Positions 1 through 8,537 of a stretch of 29,332 nucleotides of DNA are shown here, piece after piece; the stretch's first letter is position 1; each line of letters starts with the position of its first letter. The translations under genes and the position numbers were made by a program. Below the pieces are notes generated by a model. That model was not told the DNA's origin. It saw only the letters and a program-made list of their open reading frames with translations, and ran no database searches. Origin of the DNA: Bacteroidota bacterium (lineage in GTDB: Bacteria; Bacteroidota; Bacteroidia; Chitinophagales; LD1); NCBI GenBank assembly GCA_016715625.1, contig JADJZU010000034.1:1-29332 (forward strand). Reading direction: 5' to 3'.

Positions 1-1092
1 TATGACCGAGAGGAATCCTGCCTTTCGCGAATGGGTGGGCAGCACCTACACGTATCGCGAGTATCAGAGCATGGGCTATGTGATGGGCGATTTTAAAATA
101 GCCAGTAAGTTCAATATTGTTACGGGTCTTCGCCTGGAGCATACCGATATACAGGTAGAGAGCGACACCCTGAGCACCAAGTTTGCACTGGATACGGCTA
201 CCGGCACCATCTATTATCCCTCCGAAAAAAGGTTTACAGACATAAAATATCTGGCCTGGCTACCGGCTCTTAATTTCAATTATTCCATACGCCCCGATAT
301 GATGCTGCGCTTTGCCGTGTCGCGCACTTATCACCGGCAAAATTTTGCCGAAACCAAGCCCGGTTTTGCCGTCATCAAGTACACTGATTTTGAGTTTGTG
401 TTTGGCAATCCAAACCTGAAGCCTGCCTACAGCTACAATTTCGATTTGATGTATGAACTCTATTGGGGCAATAAGGGTATGTTCAGCATAGGCACGTACT
501 ACAAATATGTTATCGACCACATCTTTGCTACCGCGCAGGCCGATTTTGATGCCCGCACGGGCATTGTGTTTAAGAGTTTTACCAATGCCGGCAAAAGTTG
601 GGTGTGGGGAGCCGAAGTTAACCTGCAGCGCAAGTTTGATTTTATCCCTTCGTGGGGCAGCGGGTTTGGGGTGAATGCCAATATTACCTACTCCATATCG
701 CGCATGCAGGTGGCGCCCGGCCGCGAGATAAAACAGGCCATGGCGGAGCAAACGCCATTGCTGTATAATGTGGCCTTGTTTTATGAAAAGTATGGGGTGA
801 ATGCTCGCATAGCGCTCAACTATACCGGTGCTTATCTCAAAGAATTGAACCTGGCCTCGGTGAAAGGCATTGGCTTGATTCATAAAAATACCGACTTCGA
901 TATTTTCAGGGCGAAAACTATTCGCTCGACTTTCAGTGCGCCTATACTTTCAAAAACAATTTTACGGTGTACGTGGAAGCCATCAATTTGCTGGACTGGC
1001 CTTTTACCGAATATCGCGGCAAAAAAGAGCGGCCGCTGCGCACAGAGTTTTATCGTCAGCGCGGCCAGATTGGTTTTAAATACGAAATGTAA
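1..1092 (+). CDS. TonB-dependent receptor, 3' part, frameshifted
   Basis: This is the C-terminal part of an outer-membrane TonB-dependent receptor; the 5' end lies outside the window. The protein shows alternating aromatic beta-strands typical of a 22-strand barrel, including the signature FGNPNLKPAYSYNFDL and a strand ending in GTYYKYVIDHIF. The reading frame that is open from base 2 runs into unrelated sequence after residue 302. One base is missing in the T run at 903-906: adding a T gives IFQGENYSLDF and then the expected barrel end (NLLDWPFTEYRGKKERPLR ... GQIGFKYEM) with a stop at 1090-1092. Without repair the frame ends at 1111. The ligand cannot be read from this fragment. The gene is followed by a secreted phosphodiesterase-like gene 87 bp downstream. 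Family assignment is firm; the frameshift is seen directly, its cause is inferred. Confidence 0.88.
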
Positions 1093-1179
1093 TGCACTCT
1101 TATTTCTTTAATATTTCATAACGGCACTTTAACCTACATTACTCATCCACGGCAGATAATTGCCGCTTAACTAAAAACG

Positions 1180-2417
1180 ATGCAAACAAAATTTTACTCT
1201 TTTATCCTGCTCACCTTTTTTACACTCACCCTCCAAGCCACCCAAGACCGCAAAGTCTTAATTATAGGCATAGACGGAACCCGAAGCGATGCGCTTCAAC
1301 AAGCCAACGTCCCTAATCTGGACGCATTAATTGCCAACGGACTTTATACATACGATGCCTGGCATTGTGGTATTACTGTATCGGGCCCATCGTGGAGCAC
1401 TATCATGACAGGCGTTTGGTGGAACAAACATGGGGGAGCTCCAACGCATACACGGGTAGCAATTACACCGATTATCCTTACTTCCCCACCTTGGCAAAAC
1501 AGTTGTTGCCCAATTTAAGATGCGTGCAGGTGGTAGAGTGGGCACCTATGAGTGATAACGTTTACAACGATGGCTGGGATTTAAAATTAAAAACCCCCGA
1601 TGGCGATGGTGCCGCCACAGCAGCGGTGGCTTCCTCTCAATTGGCAGACACCTCGCTCGATTGTATGTTTGTATACTTTGATGCCGTGGACCTGGCCGGA
1701 CACTCCTCTGGCTTTTCGCCACAAAATCCATCTTACATGCAGGCACTCGAAAACGTAGATGTACATGTTGGCACTGTATTGAATGCACTGTATGCCCGCC
1801 CGAACTATGCCAATGAAAACTGGTTGATACTCGTCATCACCGACCACGGTGGCATTGGCACCGGACATGGCGGAATCACTTATGAAGAGCGCCACATCTG
1901 GTGGATAGGTAGCGGAAGTGCAGTTGCCAAGCAACAAATAACCGGACCCGACCCGGGCACCTACAATTTGCTGGGCACCGGCATCTTTAATCAAAGTGGA
2001 GTAGACCAGGCAAAACTGAAGCAATCACCGGTTCAGGCAGATATTGCTGTAACTGCTTTGCATCATTTAATTTATGAAACAGGGATCAACCCCGAGACTT
2101 ATCCTTTTTGGGTGGGCCTCGATGGCAAAAGCTGGTTGAGCCAGTTTAGCGGAGTCGACAAAGATATGGAGCGCAATAACATAAAGGTGTTTCCAAATCC
2201 AACCACCGGCATTGTTACTGCCTGGTTCGAAAACCCAACCAACGACCATGTAACAGCCACCATGCTCGATGTGAGCGGCAAGGTAGTGGCGCAGCACAAC
2301 GAATGCAGTTCCACTAACAAGATAACCTTAGATGTAAGCGGCCAACCGAAAGGCATGTATGTATTGCAGATAAAAATTGGAGAGCAATTACTGACCCGAA
2401 AAGTGGAATTGAAATAG
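1180..2417 (+). CDS. Secreted type I phosphodiesterase/alkaline phosphatase-like protein with T9SS tail, frameshifted
   Basis: Member of the alkaline phosphatase superfamily (phosphodiesterase/nucleotide pyrophosphatase, PF01663 type). It has a signal peptide (residues 1-20), a first metal-site strand VLIIGIDGTRSDA, a nucleophile region SGPSWSTIMTG, then DAVDLAGHSSG and ITDHGGIGTGHGG, which match the metal-binding D-x-x-G-H and D-H-G-G motifs. The last 80 residues (VFPNPTTGIV ... GMYVLQIKIGEQLLTRKVELK) are a type A T9SS sorting domain, so the protein is exported across the outer membrane. The gene is split: the start frame stops at 1518 and the rest is in the next frame. The break is at the G run 1432-1436; six G instead of five restores HGGSSNAYTGSNYTDYP. 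Substrate is unknown; phosphodiesters or phosphonates are possible given the PhnZ-like gene that follows 10 bp later. Confidence 0.87.
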
Positions 2418-2427
2418 ATTTACAGGC

Positions 2428-3018
2428 ATGAATCTACAAAGTGCCCGGGCTATATCACGTGCAGTCGTAGCGCTGTATGAGCAAAAAGGCGGTGCCAACT
2501 ATAGTGGCGAAAAGGTGACACAGTTGGAGCATGCCTCCCAAACGGCCCAGTTGGCCATACAGGACGAACAAACAGAGGAAGTTATAATCGCAGCTTTCCT
2601 CCATGACATTGGTCATTTGCTGGACGATGCTCCCGAAGCCGAAACCATGGATGAGTTTGGAATAAAAGATCATGAAGCCATGGGGGCCGATTATCTCTTA
2701 CAGCACGGCTTCAGTACACCACTGGCGGACTTAGTGCGCTCGCATGTAGAAGCCAAGCGCTATCTGTGTGCAGTAAACAAGCGCTACTATGAGCAACTAT
2801 CCCATGCCAGCAAAATGACTTTGCAACATCAGGGCGGGCCTATGAATGCAGCGGAGGTGGCTGCTTTTGAAACGAAGCCACTCAAAAACCTCATCATTAA
2901 AATGCGCACCTGGGATGAAGAAGCTAAACACGAACAGATACCACTGATAGATTTAACCATCCTGAAAGAAATGATGACACATCACTTGCTTCAAAACAAG
3001 AATAGCCATGCGGTATAA
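2428..3018 (+). CDS. PhnZ-like HD-domain mixed-valent diiron oxygenase (phosphonate degradation)
   Basis: This 196-residue protein closely resembles PhnZ and the phosphonate-associated HDIG family (TIGR03276), which cleave the C-P bond of hydroxylated aminoalkylphosphonates with O2. The residues known in PhnZ can be seen in order: Y25 and E28 in the YSGEKVTQLEH lid, H35, H59-D60-x-x-H63 in the HDIGH motif, H82, H106 and K110 in RSHVEAKRYLC, and D163 in TWDEEAK. The QGGPM motif (135-139) is also present. It is cytoplasmic, with no signal peptide. It overlaps the next gene by 11 bp, so the two are co-transcribed. No PhnY-type 2-oxoglutarate hydroxylase, its usual partner, is in the window, so the true substrate is inferred. 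Confidence 0.87.
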   Translation: MNLQSARAISRAVVALYEQKGGANYSGEKVTQLEHASQTAQLAIQDEQTEEVIIAAFLHDIGHLLDDAPEAETMDEFGIKDHEAMGADYLLQHGFSTPLADLVRSHVEAKRYLCAVNKRYYEQLSHASKMTLQHQGGPMNAAEVAAFETKPLKNLIIKMRTWDEEAKHEQIPLIDLTILKEMMTHHLLQNKNSHAV

Positions 3019-3835
3019 TGTCTTGTTTTTTTTCGTGGCAATAGCCTTTTCGGGACAGGCACAGTGGAAGGTGATGACTTATAATATTCGCAACAGCCGT
3101 GCCGATGATGGGGTAAATAATTGGGAGCATAGAAAACACAGATTAATTCATCTCATTCAGCAAGCTAATCCCGACATAGTAGGCACTCAGGAAGTTTTAA
3201 AAGACCAGCTCCAGTTTCTGAAGCAATCCTTGCAGGACTATTCAGCCTTTGGAGTGGGAAGAAATAATGGCAAACATGCCGGAGAGCACAGTGCTGTTTT
3301 TTATCGCACCGGCCAGTTCGAAAAGCTGGATGGTGGCAACTTTTGGCTGAGCCAAACACCAAAGAAACCCGGCAGTATCGGTTGGGATGCGGCCATCACC
3401 CGCATTTGCACTTGGCTGCAACTAAAAGAGCGAAACACCGGACAGGTGTTCTTTGTATTCAACACACACTTTGACCATAAAGGCAAGCAGGCGCGCATCA
3501 AGAGTGCCGAATTGCTGCGATATACGATGGATTCCTTAGCCGGCAATATGCCGGTGGTGGTCATAGGCGATTTTAATTTTACGCCAGTCAGCGAAGGCTA
3601 CCGCACCATGCTGGCTCCTTCCGCTACGGCTACGCTGCGCGATGCCTACACTCCACCTGCTCCCGATTTTACAGCCTGCGGCTTTGAAGTAACGAACAAT
3701 AACTGCAGCCGTATTGATTACATTTTTTATTCCAGACACTTCAAGTGCACCCGCTATACTTTGCATAACGAAAATGATGGCACTTTCTATCCAAGCGACC
3801 ATTGTGCAGTAGGTGCCGACTTCGTCATAGAATAG
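3008..3835 (+). CDS. Exported endonuclease/exonuclease/phosphatase family protein
   Basis: A 275-residue EEP-fold hydrolase (PF03372) with an N-terminal signal peptide (about residues 1-18, ending FSGQAQ). Visible family motifs are VMTYNIRNS (metal-site Asn), DIVGTQEV (metal-binding Glu), FNTHFDHKG, VVVIGDFNFTP (catalytic GDFN) and the C-terminal PSDHCAVGADF (SDH). The architecture is that of Bacteroidota periplasmic or secreted EEP phosphodiesterases, which act on nucleic acids, phospholipids or inositol phosphates; the substrate cannot be chosen here. The start overlaps the PhnZ-like gene by 11 bp. The gene converges with the GH20 gene at 3840 with only 4 bp between the stop codons and no hairpin terminator. 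Confidence 0.88.
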   Translation: MRYNVLFFFVAIAFSGQAQWKVMTYNIRNSRADDGVNNWEHRKHRLIHLIQQANPDIVGTQEVLKDQLQFLKQSLQDYSAFGVGRNNGKHAGEHSAVFYRTGQFEKLDGGNFWLSQTPKKPGSIGWDAAITRICTWLQLKERNTGQVFFVFNTHFDHKGKQARIKSAELLRYTMDSLAGNMPVVVIGDFNFTPVSEGYRTMLAPSATATLRDAYTPPAPDFTACGFEVTNNNCSRIDYIFYSRHFKCTRYTLHNENDGTFYPSDHCAVGADFVIE

Positions 3836-3839
3836 GAGC

Positions 3840-4916
3840 TTACTGCTTACAAAGTGCCTTGCCGAGAGCTTCCAATCGGGGCAATAGTTGGTGCCAAAGT
3901 TGTTGTTCAGTGTTCACGTATTCTGTCCAGAGCGTGGCCTCACCACCAAGAATGTTTTGGTTTTGCTGTGCATTTAGTACCCGACAGCGTGGGTTGAAGC
4001 GCTCCACTTTTTTAATGGGCGTGTAGGTCATCCACCAGGCCGGTTTTTTATCTTGTATGGTTGCCGGATAATCAAAATAGCACGTAAAGCGCGGAGCCAT
4101 GATCACCTGAAGACCTTTTCTGGCAGCCTGGATGCCCGCTCCTCTGCCACGCCAGCTCATGATGATGGTGCTGTCGCTCACGCCACCCCGCAGCGCTTCG
4201 CCCCACATGATACATCTTCTTCCTTTTGTTTGGAGATATGATTCTATCCGGCTCATGATGTAATGTTGTACGCTCTCGTAGCTATTCAGTTTTTCTTTCT
4301 GCATCAACGCACTTACATCCTTACTTTGTTTCCAGGCCGATTTAGGCACTTCATCGCCTCCGATGTGGATGTAGGGCGAAGGGAACAAGGCACACACTTC
4401 ATCCATTACGGCATATAAAAACGTAAAGGTGGAATCCCTCGGGCAAAGGATGTCTCGAAAAATACCCCAGCTATTGGGTACGGTCTTTTCGCCTTTAGTG
4501 CAACTGAGAAAAGGATAAGAAGCTATAGCCGCAGAAGAGTGGCCGGGTAAATCAATCTCCGGCACTATGGTGATGTTTTTTTGCGCAGCATACTGCACAA
4601 TTTCTTTCACCTCCTGCTGGGTATAAAAGCCTCCATAACGGGTTCCGTTTTTTTCTGTGCGCCAGGCACCTGTTTCCGTTAGCAACGGATATTGCTTGAT
4701 TTCAATTCTCCAGCCCTGATCATCGGTTAGGTGCCAATGAAAATAGTTGATGTGGTGTTGTGACATTGTGTCGATATAGCGCAGTATTACTTCTTTATCA
4801 AAGAAATGTCTGGCAACATCCAGATGCATACCTCTATACTCAAAACAGGGATTAGCATCTTGCGACCATGCTTGCAGTGTCCGCAATAACAATACATAAA
4901 TGAATAACCGCTTCAT
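3840..4916 (-). CDS. Exported GH20 beta-N-acetylhexosaminidase
   Basis: Glycoside hydrolase family 20. Residues 1-19 form a signal peptide. The catalytic (beta/alpha)8 barrel begins at about residue 25 with FEYRGMHLDVARHF, followed by HWHLTDDQGWRIEI, IDLPGHS (about 121-127) and HIGGDEVP with the catalytic Asp188-Glu189 pair. Substrate-binding tryptophans appear in IMWGEAL and PAWWMTYTP. At 358 residues it is shorter than the usual 500-700-residue Bacteroidota enzymes: the N-terminal GH20b domain and C-terminal modules are absent, so it is a near-minimal catalytic domain. It lies 24 bp downstream of the glycosyltransferase gene and is probably the last gene of that operon. The likely role is release of terminal N-acetylglucosamine or N-acetylgalactosamine in the periplasm or outside. 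Confidence 0.92.
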   Translation of the reverse strand: MKRLFIYVLLLRTLQAWSQDANPCFEYRGMHLDVARHFFDKEVILRYIDTMSQHHINYFHWHLTDDQGWRIEIKQYPLLTETGAWRTEKNGTRYGGFYTQQEVKEIVQYAAQKNITIVPEIDLPGHSSAAIASYPFLSCTKGEKTVPNSWGIFRDILCPRDSTFTFLYAVMDEVCALFPSPYIHIGGDEVPKSAWKQSKDVSALMQKEKLNSYESVQHYIMSRIESYLQTKGRRCIMWGEALRGGVSDSTIIMSWRGRGAGIQAARKGLQVIMAPRFTCYFDYPATIQDKKPAWWMTYTPIKKVERFNPRCRVLNAQQNQNILGGEATLWTEYVNTEQQLWHQLLPRLEALGKALCKQ

Positions 4917-4940
4917 AGGTGCAAAGAAGTAAAAGAAAGC

Positions 4941-5951
4941 TTATGCCGCTTTTCTGCGACCCTCCACCGGTGCATTCAGGATGGCGTTAATAATCAGGGG
5001 AAGGTCATCGTCAAATCGGATTTGAACGGCCTTTTCGTATTCGAGCCAGAAAAGTATTTCCTCGGCATCCAGCTTGTCGGATGTTCGCACTCCCATAGCG
5101 GCCAGTTCGCGGGCATTGCTGATTTGCTCACTCTGTTTCTTAATTGGAATCACAAACAGCTTCTTGCCCAGATAGAGCGATTCGCTCACTGTTTGAAATC
5201 CTGCTGCTGTTATTACCGATGAACAGTTGGCCAGATCTTTTACAAACGATTCGTTGTTTAATGGCTTTACGGTACAGTTGCCTACCTGCTGAATAGAAGC
5301 AGCCGTTTTTGAGTAGATAACGAAACGTTTATGGCTGAAATTTGGATTGCCGAAAAACTGCAACAACTCTGCATCGCTGTAAGAGTTTAAATAAACCAAA
5401 GTATGGTCACCATGCCCCACCAGCGCATTTCTTATTTCGGCTCGGATGACCGGGTAGTAGATGAAGTCGTCAAACTTTTGAAAGTGCATGCCTATCTTGT
5501 TGTTGGCAGGGCACATAACGTTGGCAAAAAACTTGGTGGTGCGGTTGCCCTTCACTCTCCGTAGTTTTTTAGATGTCACGGAATACATGTTGCCGATACC
5601 CACCGATTTTACGCCCGCTATCTTAGCTCCCCACAGACTGATTGGCTCAAAATCGGAAATGATTAAATCATATTCTTTAAAGGGCACATTCCAAAGCCCA
5701 ACGGCCACAGACAGAAAGTTGGCTTTGCCAATGGATTTAAGAATCGATATTTTACCCTTTTTGCCGTAGTAAAAACTGAGGCCTTTGTATTCGTAGTTTA
5801 CTTCAAAAGGCAAACTCATCTGCGCTTTGCCCCCGCTGATAAGCACATCGAGTTGCTGTACATCCGGATGCTCTTTCAGCAGTTTGTAAATTTCGGTGGA
5901 ACGGCTGATGTGGCCATTTCCTGTAGCCTGAATTCCAAACAGAATTTTCAT
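4941..5951 (-). CDS. Glycosyltransferase, GT-B fold (UDP-glycosyltransferase/MurG-like)
   Basis: A 336-residue cytoplasmic protein starting MKILFGIQATGNGHISRS, the N-terminal glycine-rich loop of GT-B glycosyltransferases of the MurG/GT28 and MJ1255/VC2487-like type. The C-terminal half carries the donor-site pattern VITAAGFQTVSESLYLGKK (about residues 251-269) followed by IPIKKQSEQISNARELAAMG, as in UDP-sugar transferases. It probably moves a sugar to a lipid or envelope acceptor. It is transcribed with the upstream LpxH-like phosphoesterase (109 bp away) and the downstream GH20 gene. Such a phosphoesterase-glycosyltransferase pairing suggests glycolipid work; donor and acceptor are unknown. 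Confidence 0.82.
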   Translation of the reverse strand: MKILFGIQATGNGHISRSTEIYKLLKEHPDVQQLDVLISGGKAQMSLPFEVNYEYKGLSFYYGKKGKISILKSIGKANFLSVAVGLWNVPFKEYDLIISDFEPISLWGAKIAGVKSVGIGNMYSVTSKKLRRVKGNRTTKFFANVMCPANNKIGMHFQKFDDFIYYPVIRAEIRNALVGHGDHTLVYLNSYSDAELLQFFGNPNFSHKRFVIYSKTAASIQQVGNCTVKPLNNESFVKDLANCSSVITAAGFQTVSESLYLGKKLFVIPIKKQSEQISNARELAAMGVRTSDKLDAEEILFWLEYEKAVQIRFDDDLPLIINAILNAPVEGRRKAA

Positions 5952-6060
5952 GTTGTTTGTTTTTGGTGAAACGAAATGGAAGGGTAGGTTATTGTACGGA
6001 TGCTGTGCAAGGCAATGCTTTTAGCAGACGAGGTGTGGTAGTTATAACCTGGAGCGTTAA

Positions 6061-6929
6061 TCAAGCGGTGTGTTTTAAGCGTGCAGATCTTACATTAAGC
6101 GACAGGTGTTGCTCCAGCTCCAGATGCATGGCTACAATATCGGGCGACATGTTTTTAATAATCGTTTCTTCTTCCTCTTTATGACTTAGCAGCAGGTTTT
6201 TGTAATGCACCAACTTCCAGTCTTGTTCATATTCTAATGCGGTGAGATTCTCAATCCAGTCTCCTGAGTTGAGGTAGGTAACTTCGCCATCGTGGCTTTG
6301 ATAATTTCTAATGACAGGTTCGTGAATATGGCCGCACACCACATGCGAGTAGGAGTTAGTGATGGCGATGTCAGCAGCAGTTTGTTCAAAGTTACTGATA
6401 TGTTTAATGGCTGCTTTCACGCTATCCTTCACTCGCTTGGATATCGATATCTTTTCACGCCCCATTTTTTGCAGCATTAAATTCACAAACCGGTTGATGA
6501 GGATGAGCAGGTCGTAACCTACTCCCCTATTTTGGCTAACCACTTGCTGTGCTTCATGGTTACATCAAATACATCTCCATGAAAGAACCACATTTTTTGC
6601 CCGTTGATTTCCAGTATGAGTTTGTCTTCCAGGTAAAAATTGTCTAAGCGGAAGCCACTGAATTTACGGAGCATTTCATCATGATTGCCTGTGAGGTAAT
6701 ACACCTTAGTGCCGTTCATCATCATTTTAATGACTCGTTGTATCACGCGCCAATGCGAGTCGGGGAAGTAAAATTTGGATAGCTGCCAGATATCTATAAA
6801 GTCACCGTTGATGATGAGCACTTCGGGGTCAATGCTTTTGAGATAAGTGTTCAGTTCTTCAGCGTGGCAACCATAAGTGCCCAGATGAACATCGCTAATC
6901 ACTGCTACTTTCAATGCGCGTTTTTGCAT
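6061..6929 (-). CDS. LpxH-like calcineurin-type metallophosphoesterase, frameshifted
   Basis: Metallophosphoesterase related to UDP-2,3-diacylglucosamine diphosphatase. Motifs in order: VAVISDVHLG (D13, H15), INGDFIDIW, LTGNHDE, FFHGDVFDV, then after the break VVCGHIHEP. The start is taken at 6929 (MQKRALK), because the upstream extension to 7046 has no family similarity. The gene is split by one missing base in the C run 6524-6527 (G run on the coding strand): KIG then stop in the first frame, while five G give AKIGGVGYDLLILINR and continue to the stop at 6061. The repaired length is about 289 residues, longer than E. coli LpxH but usual for Bacteroidota homologues. It is the first gene before the glycosyltransferase. 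Its role in lipid A or another glycolipid is inferred. Confidence 0.86.
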
Positions 6930-7097
6930 AGCATTTTGTTTTAGCAAATAAGCAGGAGCAGGATGAAGCCGATATGTAGGGGCAGTTATTGTTCCGTCAA
7001 TTATGTATGGTGCGCAGGTTAATGCGCACAATCCACTTGTGTGCAAGCGTGTTTATGTAGCTAAATAAAGACGAATGGTAGGAGTTGAGTGAGTGCC

Positions 7098-7131
7098 AAA
7101 AAAAATAGCTAACCGCAAAAGCGGTTAGCTA
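7098..7131 (-). terminator. Rho-independent terminator after tRNA-Leu
   Basis: Perfect 11-bp inverted repeat (7106-7116 with 7121-7131, loop of four bases) followed on the - strand by eight T (7105-7098). It begins 7 bases after the tRNA. An A run on the other side (7131-7136) means it could also work from the + strand. Confidence 0.92.
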
Positions 7132-7137
7132 AAAAAG

Positions 7138-7219
7138 TGCCCAGGAAGGGACTCGAACCCCCACACCTTGCGGCTCTCGCACCTGAAACGAGCGCGTCTA
7201 CCAGTTTCGCCACCTGGGC
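7138..7219 (-). tRNA. tRNA-Leu(CAG)
   Basis: Class II tRNA with a long variable arm. The acceptor arms GCCCAGG and CCTGGGC (7213-7219 and 7139-7145) pair fully, with discriminator A at 7138. The D-arm segment TGGCGAAACTGGTAGACGCG is typical of bacterial tRNA-Leu. The anticodon loop TTTCAGG gives anticodon CAG at 7183-7185, reading CUG. The T loop is TTCGAGT. CCA is not encoded. Confidence 0.96.
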
Positions 7220-7233
7220 TTTTTAGACAATGA

Positions 7234-7251
7234 GTGCAACAACAGTTGCAC
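7234..7251. other. Short hairpin between transporter gene and tRNA
   Basis: Perfect 7-bp inverted repeat GTGCAAC/GTTGCAC with a 4-base loop. It lies between the stop of the BASS gene (7289) and the tRNA. There is no T run, so a terminator role is weak; it could be a processing site. Confidence 0.4.
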
Positions 7252-7288
7252 CAGGCTCTCTTTTCAGAGGACTGCAAAAGAAAAAAAA

Positions 7289-8149
7289 TTATTGAGCTTT
7301 TAACCTGTTTACCCAAAAACCAAATGCGGCAGCCGTAAAAAACATCATCAGGCTATAAATAGCAGCGGGCATGGCCATGCCGGAGTTTTGCAGGGCATTC
7401 ACAGCAATGTATATGGCGAGTGTGCCGTTGTGGATTCCAATTTCCATGGCAATGGAAATTCTTTGCTTTACGGGTAGCCGAAACAAGGCCGGGAAAAAGA
7501 AACCGGTGAGCATGCTAACGATATTGAACGCAAGCGCAGCCACCCCTACTTGTGCAAAGTAAGTGCCCACATTTGCGCGCTCCTTGAGCGTGGCGGCTAT
7601 AATGATGGAAGCCAGAATAATCACCGAAGCAATTTTTACAGGCTTTTCCATTTTGCGGGCAAAGGCCGGAGCAAAGCGATGGAGCAGCATGCCAATGCTG
7701 ACGGGTATCAGTACAATCATAAACACCTCTACCACTTTGCGAAACTGCAGCGGAATGTATTGCCCCGAATCCATAAAGTAGCCTAACGAAAAATTGACAA
7801 TAAGCGGGATGGTAAAAATGGTGAGCAGACTGTTGAAGGCAGTGAGCGTTACATTCAGGGCTACATCGCCTTTGGCCAAATGCGAATAGAGATTGGCCAT
7901 GGCACCACCGGGCGAAGCCGACAGCAGCATGAGTCCCACGGCCAGCACCGGAGGTAATCCGGCTGCGATGGCAATGCCAAAACACACAGCCGGCAACAAA
8001 ATCATCTGGCAGAAAAGACCAATAAACACCGCTTTGGGATATTCCACTACTCGCTGAAAGTCGGCAACCGTCAGGCTCAGGCCCAGGCCCAGCATAATAA
8101 TCCCCAGCGCAAAAGGCATGATAACGGTGGTAATGAAGGTGGCGTCCAT
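7289..8149 (-). CDS. Bile acid:sodium symporter family (BASS/SBF) transporter
   Basis: A 286-residue integral membrane protein with about nine to ten hydrophobic helices. It carries family signatures SASPGGAMANLYSHLAKGD (about residues 78-96, the first crossover region, including the SPGG motif) and EIGIHNGTLA (about 237-246, the second crossover, E-x-G-x-x-N). It probably couples Na+ to import of an organic anion; bile acids are unlikely in this setting and pantoate, keto acids or sulfated compounds are alternatives. The gene begins 1 bp after the stop of the small membrane-protein gene upstream and is probably transcribed with it. Confidence 0.9.
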   Translation of the reverse strand: MDATFITTVIMPFALGIIMLGLGLSLTVADFQRVVEYPKAVFIGLFCQMILLPAVCFGIAIAAGLPPVLAVGLMLLSASPGGAMANLYSHLAKGDVALNVTLTAFNSLLTIFTIPLIVNFSLGYFMDSGQYIPLQFRKVVEVFMIVLIPVSIGMLLHRFAPAFARKMEKPVKIASVIILASIIIAATLKERANVGTYFAQVGVAALAFNIVSMLTGFFFPALFRLPVKQRISIAMEIGIHNGTLAIYIAVNALQNSGMAMPAAIYSLMMFFTAAAFGFWVNRLKAQ

Positions 8150-8150
8150 C

Positions 8151-8537
8151 TTAAGTGATTTGTGCTGCTTCCTCGCGGCTGAGTTGCAACGCTTCGGTAA
8201 TGGAGGCCACAGAGGGGCGCTGCAACGCCAGTATCACCGACATGCCCGCAGCCAGCACAATGGTAAGAAGGCTGCCCGACAAAAAGGTGACGATTAAACA
8301 AAACAGAGCCGCAAACTCCAGCATAGCCAGCCGGGCCAGATACGCTACGCGATAGCCGGTGAGCTTATGGCTCAGCGGATATTTTCCGCGATAGGATTCC
8401 AGGAATTTTTCAAAAAACATTTTGCTCAGGATAAGACTGAATCCGCACGAAGCCACAGCCACTGCAATGAGCGGGAACCAGGGGCCGCTCCAGTTGGCGT
8501 TCAATGGTTGCTGTCCGGCTTGGGTGAGCATGAACAC
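8151..8537 (-). CDS. Small membrane protein, probably truncated at its N-terminus
   Basis: About 128 residues with three hydrophobic segments (about 18-38, 70-88, 90-106). It ends in LQLSREEAAQIT, which resembles uncharacterised Bacteroidota membrane proteins that I recall having an additional first helix. Here the frame is closed just upstream by TAA, and the only starts are GTG at 8537 or ATG at 8531, inside the end of the conserved part of the dehydrogenase gene. The first helix is therefore probably missing because of the junction at 8529-8538. Function is unknown. It is followed 1 bp later by the BASS transporter. Confidence 0.6.
   Translation of the reverse strand: MFMLTQAGQQPLNANWSGPWFPLIAVAVASCGFSLILSKMFFEKFLESYRGKYPLSHKLTGYRVAYLARLAMLEFAALFCLIVTFLSGSLLTIVLAAGMSVILALQRPSVASITEALQLSREEAAQIT

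Noticed and set aside
7234..7251. Terminator of the BASS transporter gene
   Set aside because: The 7-bp stem has no T run after it on the - strand.
8410..8528. C-terminal tail of the dehydrogenase frame as a novel domain
   Set aside because: The same DNA codes the conserved membrane-protein helices in another frame, so the tail is out-of-frame translation after the junction.
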